Positions 55,039 through 63,995 of a DNA stretch of 64,000 bases are shown piece by piece. Under the pieces are notes generated by a model. That model had not been told where the DNA came from and made no database searches. It saw only the letters and a list, made by a program, of their open reading frames with translations. The stretch is from Clostridia bacterium. Its GTDB lineage: Bacteria > Bacillota > Clostridia > Oscillospirales > Acutalibacteraceae. Numbering within the stretch: the first letter of the stretch is position 1; each line of letters starts with the position of its first letter. The stretch spans positions 29,982 to 93,981 of the forward strand of contig JAFRQQ010000034.1 of the NCBI GenBank assembly GCA_017428525.1, in the 5' to 3' direction. The position numbers and the translations under genes were made by a program.

Positions 55039-57477
55039 ATGTATCAGGTCGTGAAGCGCGACGGCAAGGTCGCGGAATTCAACATCCAGAAGATCGGGGA
55101 CGCGATCAAGAAAGCGTTCGATTCTCAGGAGAAGCAGTATCATCCCTCCACCATTGATTTCCTTGCGCTGAAGGTGACGGCGGATTTCGAGCCGAAGGTC
55201 GAAAATGAGCTGATCGCCGTGGAGGATATTCAGGACAGCGTGGAGCACGTGCTCATTCAGGCGGGCTATGCGGATGTGGCGAAGGCCTACATTCTCTATC
55301 GCCGTCAGCGCGAGAAGCTGCGCAATCTCAAATCCACCATTCTCGACTATAAAGAGCTGGTCAACAGCTACGTCAACGTCACCGACTGGCGCGTGAAGGA
55401 GAATTCCACGGTCACCTATTCCGTGGGCGGTCTGATTCTCAGCAACTCCGGCGCGATCACCGCGAACTACTGGCTGAGCGAGATCTATGACGATGAGATC
55501 GCGAATGCGCACCGCAACGCCGATCTGCATCTGCACGATCTTTCCATGCTCACCGGCTACTGCGCGGGCTGGTCCCTGCGTCAGCTGATTCAGGAAGGTC
55601 TCGGCGGCGTGCCCGGCAAGATCACCTCCGCGCCGGCAAGCCATCTGGCCACCCTGTGCAATCAGATGGTCAACTTCCTGGGCATCATGCAGAATGAATG
55701 GGCGGGCGCGCAGGCGTTCTCCTCCTTCGACACCTATCTTGCGCCCTTTGTCAAGGCGGACAACCTGAATTACGATCAGGTCAAGAAGGCGATCGAATCC
55801 TTCATCTTCGGCGTGAATACGCCCAGCCGCTGGGGCACGCAGGCGCCCTTCTCCAACATTACGCTGGACTGGACGGTGCCCGAGGACCTCGCGGAGCAGT
55901 ACGCGATCGTCGGCGGCAAGGAAATGCCGTTCAAATACAAGGACTGCAAAAAAGAGATGGATATGGTCAACAAGGCCTTCATCGAGATCATGATCGAGGG
56001 CGACGCCAACGGCCGCGGCTTCCAGTATCCGATCCCGACGTATTCCATCACCTCCGATTTCGACTGGTCGGAGACGGAGAACAACAAGCTCCTGTTTGAA
56101 ATGACCGCGAAATACGGCACGCCCTATTTCTCCAACTACGTCAACAGCGACATGAAGCCGAGCGACATCCGCTCCATGTGCTGCCGTCTGCGTCTGGACC
56201 TGCGCGAGCTGCGCAAGAAATCCGGCGGCTTCTTCGGCAGCGGCGAGAGCACCGGCTCCATCGGCGTTGTGACGATCAACCTGCCGCGCATCGCCTATCT
56301 TGCCGCGGACGAGAAGGATTTCTACCGCCGTCTGGATAAGATGATGGATATCGCCGCGCGCTCGCTGAGCGTCAAGCGCCGCATCATCACAAAGCTGCTC
56401 AACGAGGGTCTGTATCCCTACACCAAGCGTTATCTCGGCACCTTCGAGAACCACTTCTCCACGATCGGTCTGGTCGGCATGAACGAAGTGGGCCTGAACG
56501 CGAAGTGGCTGCAGGCGGATATGACCAGCCCCAAGACGCAGCAGTTTGCCAAGGACGTGCTCAACCACATGCGCGAGCGCCTCTCCGATTATCAGGAGCA
56601 GTACGGCGATCTCTACAACCTCGAGGCCACCCCGGCGGAGTCCACCTCCTACCGTCTGGCCAAGCACGACGTCAAGCGCTATCCCGGCATCAAGACCGCG
56701 TCCGGCGAAACGCCGTATTACACCAACAGCTCCCACCTGCCCGTGGGCTACACGGACGACGTCTTCTCCGCGCTGGATATCCAGGATGAGCTGCAGACGC
56801 TCTACACCTCCGGCACTGTCTTCCACGCCTTCCTCGGCGAAAAGATGCCGGATTGGAAATCCGCCGCGAACCTCGTGCGCAAGATCGCCGAGAATTACCG
56901 CCTGCCGTATTATACGCTTTCCCCGACCTATTCCGTCTGCCGCAACCACGGCTACATCATCGGCGAGGAATTCACCTGCCCCGAGTGCGGCGAGGAGACC
57001 GAGGTCTACAGCCGCATCACCGGCTATTACCGCCCGGTGAAGAACTGGAACGACGGCAAGGCGCAGGAATACAAAGACCGCAAGGTCTATGACATCGAGC
57101 ATTCGCAGCTGCACAAGCGCGAAGAGATCGACTGCGGCCCCTGCGACCGTGAGGCGGAGCGCCCCGAGCCGGAGAACGCCGGCCGCCCCGCAGCGCCCGA
57201 GGAGGAGACGCAGGCGCTCGCGAACGGCATCTATCTGTTCAAGACCGCGACCTGCCCGAACTGCAAGATCGCGCTGGCCAAGCTCGGCAAGAAGGGCATC
57301 CCCGTCACCCCGCTCGACGCGTATGAAAACGAGGATCTCTGCATGCGCCTGGGAGTGATGCAGGCACCCACGCTCGTCGTCATTGACGGCGAGGATGTCG
57401 GCAAGTATGCGGGCGTCGCCGCGATCAGCCGCTTCATCGATCATTTCGACGCCGCGGATCCGGCCACGCTGAACTGA
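55039..57477 (+). CDS. nrdD: anaerobic ribonucleoside-triphosphate reductase fused to a thioredoxin/glutaredoxin-like domain
   Basis: An 812-residue class III reductase. An N-terminal ATP-cone (about residues 1-95, QVVKRDGKVAEFNIQKIGDAIKKAF) is followed by the catalytic barrel. CPECG with nearby cysteines forms the Zn site and SRITGYYRP contains the radical Gly662. After a Cys pair (CGPC, 699-702) and a Pro/Glu linker comes an extra domain of about 80 residues, NGIYLFKTATCPNCKIAL, with a CPNC redox motif at 739-742. AGGAGA precedes ATG 55039. The fused domain would supply the dithiol reductant, in line with trxB immediately downstream and unlike the formate-dependent E. coli type. Confidence 0.95.
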   Translation: MYQVVKRDGKVAEFNIQKIGDAIKKAFDSQEKQYHPSTIDFLALKVTADFEPKVENELIAVEDIQDSVEHVLIQAGYADVAKAYILYRRQREKLRNLKSTILDYKELVNSYVNVTDWRVKENSTVTYSVGGLILSNSGAITANYWLSEIYDDEIANAHRNADLHLHDLSMLTGYCAGWSLRQLIQEGLGGVPGKITSAPASHLATLCNQMVNFLGIMQNEWAGAQAFSSFDTYLAPFVKADNLNYDQVKKAIESFIFGVNTPSRWGTQAPFSNITLDWTVPEDLAEQYAIVGGKEMPFKYKDCKKEMDMVNKAFIEIMIEGDANGRGFQYPIPTYSITSDFDWSETENNKLLFEMTAKYGTPYFSNYVNSDMKPSDIRSMCCRLRLDLRELRKKSGGFFGSGESTGSIGVVTINLPRIAYLAADEKDFYRRLDKMMDIAARSLSVKRRIITKLLNEGLYPYTKRYLGTFENHFSTIGLVGMNEVGLNAKWLQADMTSPKTQQFAKDVLNHMRERLSDYQEQYGDLYNLEATPAESTSYRLAKHDVKRYPGIKTASGETPYYTNSSHLPVGYTDDVFSALDIQDELQTLYTSGTVFHAFLGEKMPDWKSAANLVRKIAENYRLPYYTLSPTYSVCRNHGYIIGEEFTCPECGEETEVYSRITGYYRPVKNWNDGKAQEYKDRKVYDIEHSQLHKREEIDCGPCDREAERPEPENAGRPAAPEEETQALANGIYLFKTATCPNCKIALAKLGKKGIPVTPLDAYENEDLCMRLGVMQAPTLVVIDGEDVGKYAGVAAISRFIDHFDAADPATLN

Positions 57478-57502
57478 GGCCGGTCAATCGAACACATTTC
57501 AG

Positions 57503-57531
57503 CGGCTGTCCCGGTCCTGCCGGGGCAGCCG
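57503..57531 (+). other. stem-loop between nrdD and trxB
   Basis: 12-bp stem CGGCTGTCCCGG with CCGGGGCAGCCG, TCCTG loop, no T-run: probably an mRNA stability or processing hairpin within one transcript. Confidence 0.55.
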
Positions 57532-57568
57532 TATCCTGCAAATCATATCGGGAGAGAGGGCAGTTTGC

Positions 57569-58477
57569 ATGCATGACATCATTATCATCGGCGCGGGTCC
57601 GGCCGGCCTGACGGCGGCGCTCTATGCGCTGCGCGCGGAAAAATCCGTGCTGGTGCTCGAAAAGGGCACCTTCGGCGGGCAGGTGACCTTCTCGCCGCAG
57701 ATCGAGAATTACCCCGGCTTCCTGCAGATGAGCGGCAATGAATTTGCCGACAAGCTCGTCGAGCAGGTGATCGCGCAGGGCGCGGATCTGGAAATGGAAA
57801 CCGTGACCGGCATCGAGGATCACGGCGCGACAAAGACCGTGATCACCGAGGACGGTCGCCACGAGGGCCGCGCGGTCATCATCGCCACGGGCGTCAAGCA
57901 CCGGCAGGTGGGGCTGCCGAATGAGGAAGCCCTGACCGGCAGCGGCGTTTCCTACTGCGCGGTCTGCGACGGCGCCTTCTTCAAGGGCCGCACCGTGGCC
58001 GTGCTCGGCGGCGGCAATTCGGCGCTGCAGGAGGCAACGCTGCTCGCGAAGGTCTGCAAGCAGGTCTATATCATCCAGAATCTGGACGAAATGACCGGCG
58101 AGGCCAAGCTCGTGGAGGGCCTGCGCGCGATGGACAACGTCGAAATGATCTTCGGCACCGTCATCACCGCGCTGCATGGCGAAACCGCCCTGAACGGGCT
58201 GACGCTCCACCGCGAGGCGGACGGGCAGGAGTCGTTCCTGGCCGTGGACGGCCTGTTTGTCGCGATCGGCCTGATCCCGCACAACGAGGCCTTCGCCGAC
58301 GTCGCGGGGCTCGACGACTGGGGCTATGTCGACGCGGACGAGCGCTGCCTGACGAAAACGCCGGGCGTGTTCACCGCCGGCGATTGCCGCAAAAAGCAGA
58401 TCCGGCAGATCACGACCGCCGCAGCGGACGGCTCCGTGGCCGCGCTGGCCGCCTGCCGTTATATCGATACGCTTTGA
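57569..58477 (+). CDS. trxB: thioredoxin reductase
   Basis: A 302-residue low-molecular-weight thioredoxin reductase. FAD motif GAGPAG (residues 8-13), FGGQVTFSPQIENYPGF, the redox pair in YCAVCDG, the NADPH motif LGGGNSALQEA and the C-terminal FAD loop GVFTAGDCRKKQIRQITTAAADG are present. It transfers NADPH electrons to thioredoxin-like proteins. Its position 91 bp after nrdD suggests that it reduces the thioredoxin domain fused to NrdD. GGGAGAGAGGGC lies upstream of the ATG. Confidence 0.96.
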   Translation: MHDIIIIGAGPAGLTAALYALRAEKSVLVLEKGTFGGQVTFSPQIENYPGFLQMSGNEFADKLVEQVIAQGADLEMETVTGIEDHGATKTVITEDGRHEGRAVIIATGVKHRQVGLPNEEALTGSGVSYCAVCDGAFFKGRTVAVLGGGNSALQEATLLAKVCKQVYIIQNLDEMTGEAKLVEGLRAMDNVEMIFGTVITALHGETALNGLTLHREADGQESFLAVDGLFVAIGLIPHNEAFADVAGLDDWGYVDADERCLTKTPGVFTAGDCRKKQIRQITTAAADGSVAALAACRYIDTL

Positions 58478-58482
58478 TTCTG

Positions 58483-58518
58483 ACGGCGGGGCAATCGTTG
58501 CTCCGCCGTTGCCGTTTT
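58483..58518 (+). terminator. terminator after trxB
   Basis: 12-bp stem (58483-58494 with 58498-58509, one G-T pair), TCG loop, then TGCCGTTTTG. Confidence 0.75.
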
Positions 58519-58572
58519 GTAATAAAGCCGTAAGATTCACAATATACAATTAGGGCGAAAGGGGGGATGCGC

Positions 58573-59247
58573 ATGCAGCGATGGAAACGCTGGCTGCTGA
58601 TCGCGCTGGCCGCGGTGGTTGTGCTCGGCGGCGCGTACATCATTTTCAAAAGCGACGAACGCGTGGACGTGGTGCTCGATCCCGGCCACGGCGACCATGA
58701 CGCCGGCGCGGCCAACGGCGACCGGCTGGAGAAGGACGACAATCTCGCGCTCGCGCTCGCGACGGCCGACCTGCTCAAGCAGCAGGGCGTCAACGTGCGT
58801 CTGACCCGGGATGACGACCGCTTCGTTTCGCTCAAAAAGCGCTGCAGCCTGGCCAACCGCCGGCACGCGACGCTCTTTGTTTCGCTGCACCGCAACAGCG
58901 CGGAGGGCGCAAAGGGCGTGGAAATCTGGATCGGCAGCGAGAATGATCCGGCCAGCCGCGCGCTCGCGCAGGCGATCCTGGACGGGCTGGACGCCGCCGG
59001 CATCTCGAAAAACCGGGGCGTGAAAACCGGCTACGCGCAGGGCGTGGGCGATTATTATGTCAACAAGCACACCCGCATGCCGAGCTGTCTGGTGGAGCTG
59101 GGCTTCATCACCAGCGACGAGGACAACGCCCTGTATGACGCGCACCTTGCGGACTACGCCGCGGCGATCGCGCAGGCCATCCATGCACAGCTGCCTGAAA
59201 AGGAAACGACCGCGCAAGCCGGCGAAACGACGTCGGCCGCGGAGTGA
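58573..59247 (+). CDS. N-acetylmuramoyl-L-alanine amidase (Amidase_3, CwlD-like)
   Basis: A 224-residue protein with an N-terminal membrane anchor (about residues 5-26) and an Amidase_3 domain. VVLDPGHGDHDAGA (zinc His), the Glu in RLEKDDNLALAL, FVSLHRNSA (second zinc His) and CLVELGFITSDED (catalytic Glu) are all present. It cleaves the amide between MurNAc and the stem peptide. The small size, single anchor and spore-forming context suggest a CwlD-like role in spore cortex, but a vegetative role is possible. ATG 58573 is preferred because AAAGGGGGG touches the earlier ATG at 58567. Confidence 0.9.
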   Translation: MQRWKRWLLIALAAVVVLGGAYIIFKSDERVDVVLDPGHGDHDAGAANGDRLEKDDNLALALATADLLKQQGVNVRLTRDDDRFVSLKKRCSLANRRHATLFVSLHRNSAEGAKGVEIWIGSENDPASRALAQAILDGLDAAGISKNRGVKTGYAQGVGDYYVNKHTRMPSCLVELGFITSDEDNALYDAHLADYAAAIAQAIHAQLPEKETTAQAGETTSAAE

Positions 59248-59320
59248 CATTGCGAACCGACAGGCTGAAAACTATCCCGGCGGCGCGTGCCGCAGAACAC
59301 AAAAATGCGGAGGATAAAAT

Positions 59321-61870
59321 ATGCACTGGATAAAACGCGCGGCAGCGCTCCTGCTTTGCATCCTGCTGGCCGTCGGCTGCTGCAGCCTGACCGGCGCGGC
59401 GGCCCGGCAGAAGGAGACCGCCCCGCGGCGCACGGTCGCTGCGCAGTTTGACACGGCGGAAGGTTTCGGCTACCGGCCGGACGGCTTCGGCACGCAGCTG
59501 CAGACCGGCGCGCACAGCGACGGGCGCATCGGCACGAACGCCGCGCTGCCCAAGCAGTATGACGCGCGCAAAGAGGGCGTCGTCACGCCCGTGAAGAAGC
59601 AGCCCTACGGCAACTGCTGGGCCTATGCCGCCATGAGCTGCCTGGAATCGGACGCGATCAAAAATCACGGCGCCGATCCGGCCGCCACGGATTTCAGCGA
59701 GGATCATCTTTGCTATTACGTCAACGGCGCGCAGGACGACGGTTTGGGCGATTACTATTACCGCCCGGACTATTCGATCTTCTTCGGCGACGACCGCGAA
59801 GAAAACGGGATCACCTTTTCGGAGATCGGTCTCCTGCTTCCGACCGGCACGCAGACGCTCTGCACGCTCGGCATCGCGGAGGATGAAACCGTCTATTACG
59901 AGGACGCGGCGCACGCGCGCAGCGCGATCGGCGCTGTCGCGGACCTGACCTTTTCCGTTTTTCTGTTTGGAGGGAAGCTGGTCGCCCATATCGAGGACCG
60001 CGCGCACGGCGTATGCCGGGAATACGAGCTGCTGACAATGGAAACCTGGTCGGTGCAGGTGCGCGATCACATCGTGTCGCTGGTCATCGATGAAGAAACC
60101 GCGCTGCCGATCGGCGAAATCCGCAGGGAAGGCGGCAAGGTGATTTATTACGATTATCAGGCGGAGGATTCGATCGAAATCAACGCCAAGCATTTTACGC
60201 AGGAGGGCGAGATCGCGCATGTGGTGCGCGACGGCATGCTGCTGCTCTATTTCACGGACACCGACGCGGCCTATCTGCAGGGCGTGATGAGCCGGTGCGC
60301 GCTCATGGAGGGCTTCGGGGGCGGCGGCAACTGGCTCATGCCCGCCTGCACGCTCTCCTCCTGGACCGGCATTGTCAACGAACGCGAAGACTACATCACC
60401 GACCGCTTCCTTGCGGACAGCGGCTATGTGCTGGACGACGCCGTGATGCTGCCCGGGGACGACGCGGCGAAGGAATGGGTCCTCGCGCACGGCGGCGTGA
60501 TGATCTCCTTCTGCGCGGATGCTGCCTGCCTGACGGACAACTGCTTCTACTGCAACGTGCCCGCCTTCTCCAACCATGCCGTCACGATCGTCGGCTGGGA
60601 CGACAGCTTCAGCCGCAAGCATTTTTCGCCGCGGCCCTACAGCGACGGCGCTTGGCTGGTCAAGAATTCCTGGGGCACCGACGAAGGGGACAACGGCTAT
60701 TTCTGGATCAGCTATGAAGACCGCAGCATCGACGGCCTGATCGGCTTCTCTGTGGTCGAGGCGGATCGCTATGAGAAGAATTACACCTACACCGGCACGC
60801 GCTTCAACGGTCTGATCGACGGCGTGAAAAGCGGCACAACGCAGGCGAACGTCTATCAGATCACCGAGCAGACGCAGATCGCGGCGGTCGGCGTCTTCAC
60901 CGGCAACGAGGATCTGACCGCGCGCGTGCGCATCTATCCCTGCACGCCCGGCGCGGACGTGCCGGTCCCGGCCGGCGTATTTCCGCTGACGGATTTCACC
61001 GTGCCGCTGAAAACCTGGGGCTGGCATACCGTCGAGCTGCCCGACGATCAGAAGGTGCTCGCCGAAGCGGGCGCGTCGTATCTCGTGGCCGTCACGCTCA
61101 TTTCCGACGACGGCAGCCCGCTCACGCTCGTGTGCGAGCAGGGCGAATTCAGCTATGATCTTTGCACCTTCACCGCGCATCCCGGCGAAAGTTATTATAC
61201 GGAAGCCTTCGTGCTGCCCGGCGCCGCGTGGACCGATGCGGCGCAGGCGGGCAACGGCAATCTTTATATCAATCTCTTCACAGAATCGGCCGGGGCTTAC
61301 ACCCTGACCTACGACGCCGGCGACGGCGCGCCCGCTCCTTCACCGCGCAGCGGCAGCGGCAGCGTCACGCTCTCCGGCCTGACCCCGCGCCGCGACGGAG
61401 CCACCTTCCTCGGCTGGGCCGACAGCGCCGACGCGACAGCCGCGCAGTATCAGCCCGGCGACGCCTATGCGCTCACGCAGGACGCGACGCTCTATGCCGT
61501 CTGGCAGGCGGTCACGGACGAATCGAAGCGGCCCGCTGCTGAGATCCGCAATTACGTCAGCAGCCGCAAGGTGGGCTACGGCGTGTCCGTCGCGTTCACA
61601 GCGGAAGCGGTCAATGTGCCGGCGGACGCCACGGTCGTCTGGTATCTCGACGGTGAGGAACGCGGCTTCGGCGATCAACTCACGGTGCCCGCCGCCTATG
61701 AGGATTATACCGTGCAGGTCCGGCTTGTCGGCGGCGACGGCGCGGTGCTCGCGTCTTCCGGCGCGGAAACCGTGCAGGTGCGGCAGGGCTTTTTCTCGCG
61801 GATGCTCGCCTTCTTCCGCAACCTGATCGGTATTGTGCGCATCGTCACGCAATCAAATGAAACAGACTGA
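59321..61870 (+). CDS. secreted papain-like (C1) cysteine protease with inserted domain, InlB-type repeat and Ig-like domain
   Basis: An 849-residue exported protein (signal peptide about residues 1-28). The C1 catalytic residues are Cys99 (YGNCWAYA), His419 (SNHAVTIVGWDD) and Asn449 (VKNSWGTDEGD). Between Cys and His, about 170 extra residues (roughly 150-325, beta-rich) are inserted. Downstream lie a lectin-like domain (about 470-640), an InlB/Listeria-Bacteroides-type repeat (about 655-725, ending ATLYAVWQ), an Ig-like domain (about 735-820) and a hydrophobic Phe-rich C-terminal helix. It resembles clostridial cell-wall proteases such as Cwp84 in catalytic layout. A role in adhesion or surface-protein processing is likely. 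Confidence 0.88.
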   Translation: MHWIKRAAALLLCILLAVGCCSLTGAAARQKETAPRRTVAAQFDTAEGFGYRPDGFGTQLQTGAHSDGRIGTNAALPKQYDARKEGVVTPVKKQPYGNCWAYAAMSCLESDAIKNHGADPAATDFSEDHLCYYVNGAQDDGLGDYYYRPDYSIFFGDDREENGITFSEIGLLLPTGTQTLCTLGIAEDETVYYEDAAHARSAIGAVADLTFSVFLFGGKLVAHIEDRAHGVCREYELLTMETWSVQVRDHIVSLVIDEETALPIGEIRREGGKVIYYDYQAEDSIEINAKHFTQEGEIAHVVRDGMLLLYFTDTDAAYLQGVMSRCALMEGFGGGGNWLMPACTLSSWTGIVNEREDYITDRFLADSGYVLDDAVMLPGDDAAKEWVLAHGGVMISFCADAACLTDNCFYCNVPAFSNHAVTIVGWDDSFSRKHFSPRPYSDGAWLVKNSWGTDEGDNGYFWISYEDRSIDGLIGFSVVEADRYEKNYTYTGTRFNGLIDGVKSGTTQANVYQITEQTQIAAVGVFTGNEDLTARVRIYPCTPGADVPVPAGVFPLTDFTVPLKTWGWHTVELPDDQKVLAEAGASYLVAVTLISDDGSPLTLVCEQGEFSYDLCTFTAHPGESYYTEAFVLPGAAWTDAAQAGNGNLYINLFTESAGAYTLTYDAGDGAPAPSPRSGSGSVTLSGLTPRRDGATFLGWADSADATAAQYQPGDAYALTQDATLYAVWQAVTDESKRPAAEIRNYVSSRKVGYGVSVAFTAEAVNVPADATVVWYLDGEERGFGDQLTVPAAYEDYTVQVRLVGGDGAVLASSGAETVQVRQGFFSRMLAFFRNLIGIVRIVTQSNETD

Positions 61871-61876
61871 AAAAAA

Positions 61877-61913
61877 CGGGCCCGCAGAGTGCTTCCCTGC
61901 GGGTCCGGTCTTT
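61877..61913 (+). terminator. bidirectional terminator
   Basis: 11-bp stem CGGGCCCGCAG with CTGCGGGTCCG; TCTTTG follows rightward and a run of seven T follows leftward. Confidence 0.75.
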
Positions 61914-61926
61914 GTATTAATCTGAT

Positions 61927-62739
61927 TTATTCCTGTCTGAACAGTTCCTCGATCACGGCGGCCACGCCGTCCTCGGCGTTCGTCGGCGCGATCCGGTCGG
62001 CGGCGGCGCGGCAGCCCGCGTCCGCATTGCCCATCGCAACGCCGAGGCCCGCGAGCGTGAGCAGGTCGCGGTCGTTGCCCGCGTCGCCGAAGGCGGCCAC
62101 GGCGCAGAGCGGCAGACCGAGCGTATCGCAAAGCTTACGCAGGGCGGCGCCCTTGTTGACGCCCGCCGCGTTGGCGGTCATCTCGCCGGACATTGTGGAG
62201 GAAATCGTGTAGCCGTTTTCCTCAAAGGCCGCAAGCACCGTCCGTCCGACGGCGGGATCGCGGCTGTAGACGTTGATCTGCTCGAGCGCAGCCGCCGCGG
62301 GCAGATGCGTGTGGAATTCCATGCAGTGGCGGAAGAAATCCAGAAACGCCTCCGGCATGGAGAGGTCGTAAAAATACGAGAGCTTTTCGCGCTGCGTGTG
62401 CACCTTGCCGTCGATATAGAAATTGGAAAACGCAGGCAGCCCCTCGAGCAGCGCCGCCGTCTGCGCCGTGTGCGCGGCGGGGATCAGCGTGCGGGTCAGG
62501 CAGCTGCGGCGGGCGCGGTCGTAAAGGACGGCGCCGTTGGAAAGGATCAGCCAGTCGATCATCGGCAGCTGCGCTGTGACCTCGTCGGTCAGATTCAGCG
62601 TGCGCCCCGTCGCGATCACCAGCTGCGCGCCCTGCGCGTGGGCCAGCCGGAGCGCGAGCGCCGTGCGTTCGGTCACCGTTTTATGATCCGGCGCGAGCAG
62701 CGTGCCGTCCAGGTCGAACACCAGAAGCCGCGGCTTCAT
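61927..62739 (-). CDS. Cof-type HAD-IIB phosphatase
   Basis: A 270-residue haloacid-dehalogenase phosphatase. LLVFDLDGTLL (nucleophile and acid Asp), IATGRT (motif II), NKGAALRKLC (Lys, motif III) and AFGDAGNDRDLL (motif IV) are complete, with the alpha/beta C2B cap between. Members remove phosphate from sugar phosphates, flavin nucleotides or pyridoxal phosphate. ATG 62739 follows AAGGAGG by 10 bp; a TTG two codons earlier is too near. It has its own promoter at 62763, divergent from the PHP gene. Confidence 0.93.
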   Translation of the reverse strand: MKPRLLVFDLDGTLLAPDHKTVTERTALALRLAHAQGAQLVIATGRTLNLTDEVTAQLPMIDWLILSNGAVLYDRARRSCLTRTLIPAAHTAQTAALLEGLPAFSNFYIDGKVHTQREKLSYFYDLSMPEAFLDFFRHCMEFHTHLPAAAALEQINVYSRDPAVGRTVLAAFEENGYTISSTMSGEMTANAAGVNKGAALRKLCDTLGLPLCAVAAFGDAGNDRDLLTLAGLGVAMGNADAGCRAAADRIAPTNAEDGVAAVIEELFRQE

Positions 62740-62762
62740 GCGCAACCACCTCCTTCGGTGGT

Positions 62763-62791
62763 ATCATAGCATAAAACGCCGGCAAAATCAA
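62763..62791 (-). promoter_or_regulatory. sigma-A promoter of the HAD gene
   Basis: Minus strand TTGATT (62786-62791), 17-bp spacer, TATGAT (62763-62768). Confidence 0.75.
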
Positions 62792-62792
62792 G

Positions 62793-62821
62793 TTGCGCTC
62801 TGCCGAAATCCATGGTATAAT
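62793..62821 (+). promoter_or_regulatory. sigma-A promoter of the PHP gene at 62850
   Basis: TTGCGC (62793-62798), 17-bp spacer, TATAAT (62816-62821); the two -35 boxes of this divergent pair are 1 bp apart. Confidence 0.8.
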
Positions 62822-62849
62822 ACAAGCAGAAACAAAGGAGGGATGACCG

Positions 62850-63842
62850 ATGCAGGGAAAATGGTACAAGGGCGACACCCATATGCACACAACGAATTCC
62901 GACGGCAAGCTGCGCCTGTATCAGCTGATCGACCGCTGCAAGGCGGCGGGGCTGGACTGGATCATCGTGACCGATCACAACAAAAACACGATCCCGCAGA
63001 GCTATTCCAGCGACGGGCTGACCGTCATTCAGGGGCAGGAGATCACCGTGCACGCCGGCCACGTCAACATCTGGGGCGCCAAGGTGCCGGATGAGCCGCC
63101 CTATGAGATTCCGGACGCCGACGCCTACGCCGCGATCATGCGCCGCTGCAGCGACGCCGGGGCGACGGTCTGCCTGAATCATCCGTTCTGCTCGCAGTGC
63201 GGTTTTCGTGTGCCGATCGACGCGCTGCCTGCGGACTGCGTCGAGGTCTGGAATACCATTCAGCACAGCGACAATGTCCGCAATCTCGACTGGTGGGTCG
63301 CGCAGCTGAAGGCCGGCCGTCGGCTGGCCGCCGTGGGCGGGTCGGATTTCCACAGCGACATCGCATTCCTGAATATGATCGCCATGCCAACGACCGTCAC
63401 CTTCGCGAAGGACAATTCGCCCGCAGAGATCCTCGCCTCTCTGCGCGCCGGTCGGAGCGTTGTCACCAACAAGCCCGACACCTCCATGATCGAGCTGACG
63501 GTGGGGGAGGCCATCCTCGGCGATACCGTGCCCTTTGCCGCGGGCCTTGTCGGCAAATGCAGGGTCACCAAGCTCCTGCCCGGCTTTGAGCTGAAGGTCT
63601 TCAACAACGACCGCGTTGTCTATTCGCATAAGGCCAAGCGCTATGAAGCGTTGCACGAGGCGGCTTTCCCGGTGACGGAGCGCGGCTTCCTGCGCGCGCA
63701 GATCGATTTCCGCCTGGGCGCCGGACTCAAGCGCGCCGTCGGCTACGCGGAGCACAAATATCTCGCGCCGCGCTGCGAAACGCCCGCCCCGACGGCCGAC
63801 GCGCTGTTCTGGGCGTTCACGAATCCGATCTGGATCGAATGA
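62850..63842 (+). CDS. PHP-domain metallohydrolase, CehA/McbA type
   Basis: A 330-residue protein. WYKGDTHMHTTNSDG (HxH), WIIVTDHNKN, VIQGQEITVHAGHVN, VCLNHPF and AVGGSDFHSD give the metal-ligand set of the PHP barrel. The last 120 residues form a small beta domain (SMIELTVGEAILGDTVPF), as in CehA/McbA-type hydrolases. The substrate is unknown. AAAGGAGGG precedes the ATG; the transcript starts at the 62793 promoter and ends at the 63920 hairpin. Confidence 0.85.
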   Translation: MQGKWYKGDTHMHTTNSDGKLRLYQLIDRCKAAGLDWIIVTDHNKNTIPQSYSSDGLTVIQGQEITVHAGHVNIWGAKVPDEPPYEIPDADAYAAIMRRCSDAGATVCLNHPFCSQCGFRVPIDALPADCVEVWNTIQHSDNVRNLDWWVAQLKAGRRLAAVGGSDFHSDIAFLNMIAMPTTVTFAKDNSPAEILASLRAGRSVVTNKPDTSMIELTVGEAILGDTVPFAAGLVGKCRVTKLLPGFELKVFNNDRVVYSHKAKRYEALHEAAFPVTERGFLRAQIDFRLGAGLKRAVGYAEHKYLAPRCETPAPTADALFWAFTNPIWIE

Positions 63843-63885
63843 CGACGCCGCCCGCGCTTTGGCAGCCTTTCATAATCCAGTATTG

Positions 63886-63995
63886 GTTTTGCGGGGCATA
63901 AATCGCCCATAAATGCGTCAAAGCCGCACTGACATACATCAAGTATGCCATGTGCGGCTTTTCCTTTTTCTGAACAATTTCTGCTCCCGCAAAAC
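63886..63995. repeat. palindromic element enclosing a terminator
   Basis: GTTTTGCGGG at 63886-63895 and its exact complement at 63986-63995 bracket the 63920-63969 terminator hairpin. The layout (outer inverted repeat, inner long hairpin) is that of a small dispersed palindromic repeat, but only one copy is visible here. Confidence 0.5.
63920..63969 (+). terminator. terminator after the PHP gene
   Basis: 10-bp stem AAAGCCGCAC with GTGCGGCTTT, an inner CATAC/GTATG pairing, then TTCCTTTTT. Confidence 0.75.
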
